Positions 8,624-17,400 of a stretch of DNA of 36,655 nucleotides are shown one piece after another. The DNA is from JBBRNH01 sp038230415 (GTDB taxonomy: Bacteria; Bacteroidota; Bacteroidia; Cytophagales; Spirosomataceae), in assembly GCA_038230415.1 (NCBI GenBank), contig JBBRNH010000057.1, positions 1 through 36,655 of the forward strand, in the 5' to 3' direction. The position numbers and the translations under genes were made by a program. Each line of letters starts with the position of its first letter. The stretch's first letter is position 1. The notes beneath the pieces are model-generated. The model saw only the letters and a list, made by a program, of their open reading frames with translations, did not search any database and was not told where the DNA came from.

Positions 8624-8655
8624 ACCACCCATAGCCGATACCAGCTATGGGTGGT
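8624..8655. repeat. Perfect 12-bp inverted repeat in the adhesin leader
   Basis: ACCACCCATAGC (8624-8635) and GCTATGGGTGGT (8644-8655) pair perfectly around an 8-base loop. In the minus-strand transcript the hairpin would sit 21 bases before the preferred adhesin start. No immediate U tract follows, so it is not an obvious terminator; an operator or leader structure is possible. Confidence 0.6.
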
Positions 8656-8783
8656 TTGGTCAATCAAAACAACCCTAATTTTTGACCGCAACCAAAGAAC
8701 GCTTGTATGAAGGGAGCGTGATTTTATTAAGCGGGCCGATAACCCGACCGAACGGCTTTTTTGTCAATGCACGGCAATGCCAG

Positions 8784-8843
8784 CCCGCAGCGTACCGACC
8801 GAACCGGGGCCATGTAGTTTGTCCCCAGGATTACGGCTTGGTT
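8784..8843 (-). pseudogene. Remnant of an adhesin C-terminal motif
   Basis: The 20 codons from 8843 to 8784 read NQAVILGTNYMAPVRSVRCG, which aligns without gaps to the C-terminal stretch of the giant protein (NHAVILGAGYVASVKSVRYG), 13 of 20 residues identical and about 70 percent DNA identity by eye. No larger open frame surrounds it, and it begins at the stop codon of the EthD-like gene. It is best read as the leftover 3' end of another large adhesin gene. Confidence 0.6.
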
Positions 8844-9159
8844 AAACCGCCCGGCTGATCTGCATGATTGGCTCCACGTTGGTGAAGTTCGGGATGTCGC
8901 CCATCAGTTCGGGCGCGTGGGCGGCAAGGGCGGCTTGCAACTCATCGGGCGTGGCAAAGTGCAGTTGGCAAATCATAGCGAAGACGGGTGGGCTGTCGGG
9001 CGCGGGGGAGGCTCCGGCCACACCTGCTGCCAGGGTGATGCCCGTTAGCCCGGCGGGGGTGAGCCGCTCCCGAACGAGGGGCGTGTGGGTGTCCACGTAA
9101 TAGGCCATGTCGAAGTGGCTGTCGGCGGTTTGGGGGTAAAGAACGGTCAGTGAAATCAT
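8842..9159 (-). CDS. EthD-family small protein
   Basis: The 105-residue frame starts at ATG 9159 (MISLTVLYPQ); an upstream extension to 9237 has no coding character. The pattern of a beta strand, then FDMAYYVDTHTPLVRERL, a middle strand with a Phe-Ala-Met segment, and a final FTNVEPIMQISR matches the EthD ferredoxin-like alpha/beta barrel family. Members act in ether degradation or as small stress or monooxygenase-like proteins; the role here is unknown. It is the last gene of a minus-strand group with an epimerase and two DUF4440-like lipoproteins, although the gaps are 85-130 bp and separate transcription is possible. Its stop codon overlaps an adhesin remnant. Confidence 0.8.
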   Translation of the reverse strand: MISLTVLYPQTADSHFDMAYYVDTHTPLVRERLTPAGLTGITLAAGVAGASPAPDSPPVFAMICQLHFATPDELQAALAAHAPELMGDIPNFTNVEPIMQISRAV

Positions 9160-9284
9160 GGTTTTGGAGTTTATTGGTTTATGTAAGGTAGAGAAATTGG
9201 TGATTGATGGTCTCGCGCTGATGACGCAAGACCCCAATTTTCCGCTTTACGGTCTGGCATTGTCAAGCTGATAAGACTGCCCAT

Positions 9285-9773
9285 CTACTGACCCACCGCC
9301 GGGGCGACTACGGGATTCCACATATCATACATCTGGAGCCATTTGCCATCGGCGTTGCGTTTCAGTACCAGGGTATATTTTATGTTCTCCGTCACGATTT
9401 TCCCATCGGGGCCTTTCAGATGTAGTTCCGCCATGCCGATTTCGTAGCCCATATTGCCACTGCTGCCGGTCGCAATCGTGGCACAGGAACCGTCTACGAA
9501 ACCGGCCCCATCCAGAAAACCCTGCCAGTATTTTTGAATGGCGGCATGGCCCATAACGATGGGTTGGCCGGGTGGCAACACTGACGCATCGTCGGCGTAA
9601 TAGCTGGCGGCAGCCACCGCATCTTTGGCGTTCATGGCCTTCATGAAGTCACGGTTCACCTGCGAAAGATCGTCGGCAGTAGCGGGCTTTTCGGGCTTGG
9701 GCTGGCAACCGGCAATGAGTACTGTCAGGGCGGCAAAAGCGACCAGCATCAGGGAGAATGGGTTGGTTTTCAT
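9285..9773 (-). CDS. DUF4440/SnoaL-like (NTF2-fold) lipoprotein A
   Basis: The 162-residue product starts at ATG 9773 (MKTNPFSLMLVAF); a longer frame to 9860 is unlikely. It has a lipoprotein signal with lipobox LIAGC, so it is probably anchored to the membrane by Cys23. The mature part fits the NTF2-like DUF4440/SnoaL fold: an N-terminal helix with NRDFMKAMNAKDAVAAASYY, then DDASVLPPGQPIVMGHAAIQKYW, then antiparallel strands ending KWLQMYDMWNP. Such proteins bind small ligands or act as isomerase-like enzymes; no substrate can be given. It is a tandem paralogue of the gene at 9862-10356, with an almost identical signal peptide. Confidence 0.82.
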   Translation of the reverse strand: MKTNPFSLMLVAFAALTVLIAGCQPKPEKPATADDLSQVNRDFMKAMNAKDAVAAASYYADDASVLPPGQPIVMGHAAIQKYWQGFLDGAGFVDGSCATIATGSSGNMGYEIGMAELHLKGPDGKIVTENIKYTLVLKRNADGKWLQMYDMWNPVVAPAVGQ

Positions 9774-9861
9774 TGGGTTTTGGGTTGGTTTAGTAGTTGC
9801 AGTTTGACAGGGCCAATTTTTATGCGGGGTGAACTTTCTGCCCACCCCGCATACCGACACT

Positions 9862-10356
9862 TTATTTAGCCGACGGCAGGGGCAAATCGGAGTTGGAGAT
9901 GTCGCGGAAGGGCTTCCATTTCCCGGCTTCTTTTTTCCAGAGGACGATGTACTTGCCGGTCTCCACCTGCGTACCGGCTTTATCGAACAGGCTTAACTGG
10001 CCCTCCTCCGACACGAAATCGCCGGTTCCCCACACGTCAGTAGCCCTGAACTCCGCTTTGGCGATGCCCGAACGGAGGACATTATGCACGGCGGTCTGGA
10101 TGTTTTTGCGGCCCACAATAGCCGGTTCGTTCGGGAACATCAGTTTCGCGTCTTCGGTATAGAAATTAGCCATACCCACCGAGTCGCCGTTGGCGATGAA
10201 GCCCGCGAACTCGACATTGGCGGCCTCGATTTCTTTTTTGAGCGTGGCATTATCAACCGTTGCGGCACTTTCTTTAGGAGCCGTATTGCAACCGGCAGCA
10301 AGCACAATCAGGGCGGCAAGAGCAGCCAGCATTAGGGGGAATGGGTTAGTTTTCAT
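9862..10356 (-). CDS. DUF4440/SnoaL-like (NTF2-fold) lipoprotein B
   Basis: The 164-residue protein begins MKTNPFPLMLAAL with lipobox VLAAGC (Cys23). The mature part shows the DUF4440 pattern: NVEFAGFIANGDSVGMANFY, EDAKLMFPNEPAIVGRKNIQ, and closing strands YIVLWKKEAGKWKPFRD. It is a paralogue of the next gene downstream, sharing the signal peptide almost residue for residue while the mature halves have diverged. This indicates tandem duplication, or reuse of the 5' end. It lies 37 bp after the epimerase gene on the same strand. Its ligand is unknown. Confidence 0.83.
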   Translation of the reverse strand: MKTNPFPLMLAALAALIVLAAGCNTAPKESAATVDNATLKKEIEAANVEFAGFIANGDSVGMANFYTEDAKLMFPNEPAIVGRKNIQTAVHNVLRSGIAKAEFRATDVWGTGDFVSEEGQLSLFDKAGTQVETGKYIVLWKKEAGKWKPFRDISNSDLPLPSAK

Positions 10357-10393
10357 TGATTTGGCTTTTGATTGGTTTTTGGATTTAAAAAAA

Positions 10394-11329
10394 TTACGCG
10401 GCCTGATGCAGCGTTTCCCGGGCAGGCCGGAACGTTACGCCGAGATCGGTTTGGGCCAGCGTATTGCTGTACTGAATGGTGGCGTGGGCAACAGGCGGCT
10501 GCTGATTGAGCATCAGCGAGAGGTCGGAGATACGGTAACTTTCGCCCGATATGAGGTAGTTCTTGCCGTGCAGCCCCGGTCGGGTGGCGGCCTGAAACGT
10601 GGCCTCGCCCACGTCGCGCACATCCACTATAGCCATGAACAAGTCGGCGGCCATCATGGCTTCGACAAACGGATTGGGCGCGATCTTGTTTTTGAAGAGG
10701 TACATGAGTCCCTGCGAGGTCGAATCGGGCCGGGCCGACAGCGCAGGCCCCATCACCCCCGTCGGCGAGAGCGAGGTGATCCGAAACCCGACATCGGGAT
10801 TGTCGGCGATGAACGTCCGCACCACCTGATCGGCCAGGAATTTGGCCTGCGCGTAGGGGTGATCTTCTGCGCTGAAATACGGCGTGTCGGCTTCGGAAAA
10901 TACCTGACCGACCCCGTGCGCGGGCGGCAGCATCGGATGAGCGGTGTTCCAGGACGCTACCGATGCCATGAACACCACGCTTTCCAGCCTTTCGGTACGG
11001 TTGGCAACGGCCAGAAAATTTTCTGTACCCCGGATGGTCGGGTCCAGCAGGTCGGCCTGCGGGTCGTTCACGGCCAACTGAAACGGGGTGCCGCCATGAA
11101 CTACCACTTCGCAGCCCTGCATGAAGGCTTCCAGCGCGGCAAGGTCTCGCACATCGCAGGCCACGAGCGTGAGGTTTTCGGCCTTGTCGAGGGCGGTCAG
11201 GTGGGCGTACTTGTCGGGACTGCCGGGGTCGGAAGCGGATACTTTTACGGCGTAACCTTCGGTCAGAAATTTTTGGGTGACGTGGCTTCCGATGAAGCCG
11301 GCACCACCGATGATACCTGCGGTTTTCAT
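10394..11329 (-). CDS. NAD(P)-dependent epimerase/dehydratase (extended SDR)
   Basis: The preferred start is ATG 11329 (MKTAGIIGGAGFIGSH), giving 311 residues; a frame extension to 11488 overlaps the giant gene and a repeat. The N-terminus carries the Rossmann nucleotide-binding motif GGAGFIGSHV. The catalytic region has MASVASWN (Ser) and a YAQAK box (Tyr and Lys), typical of extended short-chain dehydrogenases such as dihydroflavonol reductase-like or aldehyde reductases. The substrate cannot be deduced. It heads a minus-strand group with two DUF4440-like lipoproteins and an EthD-like protein, a mixture often seen in stress or small-molecule modification contexts. A 29-bp sequence 125 bp upstream also occurs upstream of the giant gene and could be a shared regulatory site. 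Confidence 0.88.
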   Translation of the reverse strand: MKTAGIIGGAGFIGSHVTQKFLTEGYAVKVSASDPGSPDKYAHLTALDKAENLTLVACDVRDLAALEAFMQGCEVVVHGGTPFQLAVNDPQADLLDPTIRGTENFLAVANRTERLESVVFMASVASWNTAHPMLPPAHGVGQVFSEADTPYFSAEDHPYAQAKFLADQVVRTFIADNPDVGFRITSLSPTGVMGPALSARPDSTSQGLMYLFKNKIAPNPFVEAMMAADLFMAIVDVRDVGEATFQAATRPGLHGKNYLISGESYRISDLSLMLNQQPPVAHATIQYSNTLAQTDLGVTFRPARETLHQAA

Positions 11330-11453
11330 TGACTTTAATTTGGTTAAAAGAGGAAGACTCAACTGATATTTGATGCTGTAAACCACTTCGCTTTCAGGAC
11401 ATAATCCTACAATCCGGGGACGAAATGGGGTAAATACTGTCCGAAGGCATGGT

Positions 11454-11482
11454 TTTATTTGCCGAATGTGTGAACGGTAAAC
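11454..11482. repeat. 29-bp direct repeat, copy 1
   Basis: This 29-bp sequence begins TTTATTTGCCGAATGTGTGA and matches 18801-18829 with three differences. It ends two bases before the stop codon of the giant adhesin-like gene and lies 125 bp upstream of the epimerase start. It may be a recombination footprint or a shared operator. Confidence 0.7.
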
Positions 11483-11484
11483 GC

Positions 11485-14400
11485 TCAAAAACCCAACCGC
11501 AACCGCCCGCCCGTCAGGTGAGACACCTTGCCGCCCGCGCCGTAGCGCACCGACTTAACTGAGGCCACGTAGCCCGCTCCCAAAATCACGGCGTGGTTGA
11601 TCTGCACAATGTCGGTGCTGGTTGGCACCACCCCACAAGACCACACCGTCGGGTCGTCCCAACTGCCGGGTTTAACAGTCGCTACGGCCCCGCCCGCGTC
11701 CAAGCACGTTAGGTCGTCGTTCAGGATTACCGCCGTTATTGACGAAGCCGCGCTGATGCCGTAGTCGCCCCCGGCCCGCAGGCTGATGATGATCGTTTCG
11801 TCGGGTTCGAGAAACGAATCGTTGATGGCGTTTAGCAGCAGCGTAACCGAGGTGGCGTTGGCCGGTATCACAATCGTACCCACCGAGCCGTTTACCGTTG
11901 CCGACAGGGGCTGGGTAGCCGTGGACGACGATACGCCATAGACGTAGGGGTTAGAATAGGCCGTGCGGTAATCAATGCCGAACTGAGCGGTGCCGGAGAC
12001 GCTGAAATTAACTAAGGTATTGTTTGGCACGGACTGCGGCAACCGGAATACAACGGACATCGTGTTGGTCGAACTTTCTGAAATCGGGCTGCCCGCCACC
12101 GCTATCGACAGCGCGTTGCTACCCGTTGCCGCCGAGGTGCTGCCGACCGTAAACTGCCAGCTATCGGGCGTGAGCCGGGCGTTGCCATAGACATCGGCAA
12201 CGCCCGTCAGTGTCAGACTCAGCAAATTTCCTTCGTAGGCCGCCAGGCTACCCACCGGCACCACCGAAATCTGGTTCAGGTAACAGCCCACCGACACCGG
12301 AATCACCTGCCCCGTTGTCAGCGATTTTGCTACGATGTTGCTGGCCGTTATTGCCGAACATTTCAGGGCTTCGTTGTAGGTGATGCCAATGCTGCTGCCC
12401 GTAACGTAGGTGCTGTTGGCGGGCAGGGTGTTGCCGAAGGGCGCGGGCGCGGTGCGGTCAATGATGCCGTTGGCCCGCGACGAATAGACCGTGCCGATGG
12501 CCCCGCCCCCCGTTGGGCAGGTGAGCCGAAGCCGCAGGTTGTAGCTGCCATCGGCTAAGCCACTGGTGTTCCAATTGGTTTGGGTACCGTTCGCGCTGTT
12601 GTTGAGCTGGGCTGCCGTCAGGGTGTAGCCGTCCGTCCAGGTGCCACCCTGGGGCTGGTATTGCAGCGTAACGTCGGTGAGGTTAGCAACCGTGTAGCCG
12701 CCAATCAGCACGGGCAGACTGTTGTTGTCGGCGGTGGTGCTGACCCAGTTGGGTTCGGGCGTGGTGAGCGATACGCTGCTGCACGGACTCTGGAAAAATG
12801 CCGATAGCGTAATGGTTTTCAGCACGTTACCCGTTCCACCTGACCCGCAGGCATCAGTAATCTGAAACTGCAATCCTTCGTAGGCATACACGTTCGAGGC
12901 ATTGCTTTTGCCAACCCGCACCGTTACCTGAACCTCGTTTAACCGATTGACGGTATAGGGCAGGTAGCTACCCGTGTATGGCCCGCCATTAATCTCAATC
13001 AACGCGCCGTCGGGGTTGCTGCCCGGCACCAGCGAGAGATACACCGTCCGTGAAGCATCGGTATTGACCTGACTGACGTTACCGATTTTGAGCGTAAACT
13101 GCGCCTGATTGCCGGGAGCCACATTTTGTACCACCGTAACCGGGGCCGTAAGTTGGAAAGCGTCGCGGGCTAAGGTGCCGGGTTCGTTGGGGCAACTGGT
13201 TGAACCGCCGAGCAGGTCAAAAACCGGGGTGCCATAGATGGGGTCGGTCTTTACGTCCACCGATAGCAGGTCGCCGGAGGTATCCCGCAGGGTGTAGCCA
13301 GTGGTGGTTTCGCGGGTGGTGGTGCTGGTTTCGCTGCCGCCAATCTCGGTTTTAAAGTTGACCGTTACCCCGCCACGAAGGCCATTACCGGCTATCTCGA
13401 AGCCGGCGGCAAAGGCGGCTTCGGCATCAAGATCAACGCTGTATTCAATGGTATTTGATTGCCGCACCGATTTCGTAACCGACTCCGTAATGTCGCCCAG
13501 AAAACCGCCAAACGACTTGTTTCTGACAAACTCCGCGGCTTTTTTGTTGGCCTCGTTGTTGTCTAAGACCTGCTGCCAGACTTTCATCTGGTTCAGGTAG
13601 CCGCGCCGGGCCGTTGCATCGGTCGTAATATCGGCGAGGTATTGTAGGTTGGGGATACTGGTATTTTTGATAAAATCAGCCGTGTAGTAAAAATCGGTGC
13701 CGGGCCGACCAGAGTTTGCTACAATCAACTGCTGTGCCGAGCCAACACTGCAACTCGTGGGGTTAAACGAAATCACGGTCGAAACGGCATAGAACATATT
13801 CAGGGCCGTACCGTAAAACACATCACCGCCCCCGCCAACGGCATCGGTCGTGTTTCCAGTCGAAATGCCGCTGCTGGTAGTCGTTGTCAATATGGTTTCG
13901 CGGGCGTTTACGTTACGGCCCGAAGCCGTTAGCCCTCCGCCGAAGGTAGCAAAGGCTTCTGTCCCGGTGAGAACAAATAACCCCAAGAGGAGTTTGACCC
14001 CTACTTTGGCTTCGACCCAGGTTTTTACCGATGTGCCAAGGCTGTACGAAAACCGGATTGCGTTCTCGAACGTGGTGTTGCTCGACCAGTAACTCGAACT
14101 GGCATCGCCCGGCGGATCGTGTAAGACCAGCAACGGAATCTGGGGCGATACCGTCTGGAACGTGGCCGTACCCGCCTGCACCCCCGTGACCACCACGTTG
14201 CGGTTGAGGGGCGTGGCCGTCCGACCAAATACGTCAGTAAACTGCACGTTCAGGTTTCGGTAATACGGTGCAATCACGTTTGGCGCACCGGGCGTAAGCG
14301 TGAAACTTTTGATCCCCCCCAAAATGGTCGTACTGGCCGTTTCGCCGGTGTCGGTCTGGATGTTGGTCGAAACCAGTACCGTACCACTCGTTACCGGGCA

Positions 14401-17400
14401 ACCCGTTGCACCCTGCGTGGCGACCACTGTCAGCGTGGTAGGGTTGGCCTGCGACATCAGGAAATAACCAGCCGCTGTGCCGCAACCGGGCGGTGTTGTC
14501 AACCCCGAAATTACCAGCGTGGGTGGCCGTTGGTAGGTCAGATTCAGCGTGGTTACGGCCGTTGCCGACGTTATATCCCGAATCAATGAATCGGCTGGGG
14601 TCTGAATGTTGATGAAATTAATGAAATCAGGAGCCGCCACCGAGCCAGTCGGCGTAAAACTGATAACTGTGACTTTGTATTTGCGGGGCGGCAGCACAAT
14701 GGTATAAAACCCGCCCGCATTGGTGGTGACCTGCTTGCGGAAACACGACGGACGGGGCGCGTTGGACCCGTCTTTCAGGATGTCGTTAAATTCCAACACC
14801 GCCGAACCAATGGCTTCGTTACAGCCTGCGGCCACGCGCCCGGTGATGGTTTGCGAGGTCGGCGCATCGAAATTGATGTTATACACATCGCTCACCACCG
14901 CCACCGTCCGCGACGAGGGCGCAAACGTAAGCCCGGCCAATGCAGCCGTTAGCGAATACGAACCGGGACTATTAACCGCTACGGCAAACTGACCATAGTT
15001 GGCGGTGGGGGTTGTGGCATAGGCCGACTGGGTTACGTTAATCTGGCTTCCGTTTTTGTAGGTTTTAATTGTCACGCCGTCAACGGGGCAGGTCACGGTT
15101 CCGGTGATGGGCGTTTGCCCCGAAAATCCGGTGATACAATCAGCGCAGGTTTGCCGGGTTTGGCCCAACATACCGAAAGTGGTGTTGTCGGTAAAATCAA
15201 ACGTTTTGGGCGTGTTGGTTTCGTTGAGCGTAAACGTCTGCGTAGCCGGACTAAACACGTGAATCAGGGTAGGCGAAGTGGGGTCGGTGTAGGTCGGGGT
15301 AACGGTAAACGTAGCCGCCGTGATCGAGACTGGCACTGTTCCCGATGGCACCCCGTAGTACATCTGGGCCAGGTTATAGGTGCCGTCGGCCCCGGTGGTG
15401 GTGGTGTAAGTCCAGCTATTGGGGCTGCCCGCCAATCCGGTGGTGGTTCTGACGGCGGTGATGGTTACGCCCACAACCGGGGTAATGAAATCGCCACTGA
15501 CGACTTTGCCGACAAACGCACCGTTCGATTTGATCATCTTTACCAAAACCGCCGTGGTTACTGCCGAACGGCTGCACACATCGCTAACCACCCGCCGAAA
15601 CTGGTAGTTTTTGTTGGGGTTGCCGTCGGTGGTGAGGTTTGAGGGAAAGTTCAGACTGGCGGTATTGGAGTTGGCAACATCGGGCCACGAGCCGCCGTTG
15701 TCCTGGCTGTATTGCCAGTTGAAGGTCAGGGGCGTGGCCGTTCCCGATGCGGCTGTCTGGCTGGTCAGCATATTGACCGATTCAATCGGGAACGGTACAA
15801 TGGGCGGCCCGGCAATGGCTCCGGCGTTGAGCGTAAACACTGATTCGTAAGCTCCCATGTCAACTACATTACCCGCCACGCGTGGGTTTCCGGCCACGTC
15901 TGTGGTAACGCCCGACAAACTCGCCGTTGACGTTAGCCCCGCGTTAATAGCCACCGAACAGTTGGTCAATACATTGCTGGCGGTGCTGACAAAGGGCGAA
16001 ACCGTTGTTGATATGTTACCGGCTCCGCCCGTGTCGATGCCCGTACCCGTCACTGACGTTGGCTCAAACAGACTGTATGTGAGCGTTATGGTGGCATTGG
16101 CATCATTGGTTTTAAATCCTTCACCATTCCTAAAGGCCACACAGTTGATGAGCCTCGGCGCAACCGTTCCCTGTGAGCCAAAGCTATTGTAGATGGCCCC
16201 TCCGCCAGACGGGGCGGTGTTCCCCTGAAACGAACAGTTGGTGATAATGGGGCGGCTGAACGACGTAGTCGAGCCACCGGCTGCATTAACGATTGCCGCG
16301 CCATACAGCAAGGCCGTGTTGTTTTCAAACGAGCAACTCGTGATGACCGGGCTGCTGGTGCCGGAGCTGAACCCCGCGTTATAAATGGCACTGCCCCCGG
16401 CACCTGATGGAAGCGTGGTCGTATTACTTTGAAACGTGCAGTTTACAATCGTTGGGCTGGCTACCCCGCTCGAAAAAGCGTTGTTGTAAATCCCCCCACC
16501 GATAAGCCCACTATTGCCTCTGAACAGGCAATTGTTAATCACCGGGTTGCTGGTGCCACTCACGGCAGCATCGTTCATGATACCCCCTCCGCCGGTATTT
16601 CCGCCAAACGGTGCCGTACCCGATCCGCCAGCGGCTTGCAGATTCGTCTCGAATCGGCAGTTGCTGATGGCCGGGCTGCTGTTGCCGCCGTTAGTACCGC
16701 CGTTGTAGATACCACTGCCACCAAAGGCGTAGTTATTTCTAAACCAGCAGTTGCGAATGGTAGGGCTACAATTATTACCATTGCCCGAACCGTTGTTGTA
16801 GATGGCTCCGCCCTGTCCTTTTCCCTGCTGTGCCCCCGTGTTGTTGGCAAGGGCAAAGGCCAGCACAAAGCCATCGAGAACGGCGGTGCTGGTCAAGCCC
16901 GGCCCGTTCCGAAAGAGGTTGTAGGCACTGACGTTGATATTGTTGGCAATGTCGGCACTGAGCGTGGTGCTAGGCGGCACGGTCAGGCTGATGGCCGGAC
17001 GTTGGCTCAACAGGGCTTCGTTACCTACAAAGCCGCCGTAGATTGCTACACCGGGTTGCATAGTGTAGGTAGCGTCGCGGTCGTTGGTGACTACCCCATT
17101 GACCGTTGGTTTATACGTTCCGGCTACCACCCATACCTGTTTGCCGCAACTCGTCTGGGCCGCGTTGATGGCCGCCTGCAACTGCGTACCGGGGTAGGCG
17201 TTGGCCCAGCTCAAGCCGTTTTGCGCCCCGGCTCCAGCGGGTGTCACAAAGAGAGGTGCATCTACCAGCAGACTAAAAGCGGTGCTGGTCACGCTGTTAC
17301 AGCCCGCCACCACCTGATAGCTACCCTCGTCGGCTTTCTGCACATTGGTCAGCGTCAGTGTGGCGCTCTGGGCCCCGGCTACGATTGTTGTTACGCCCGC

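Noticed and set aside
10190..11332. Plus-strand open frame of 380 codons
   Set aside because: It is antisense to the epimerase and part of a lipoprotein gene, both of which have strong motifs.
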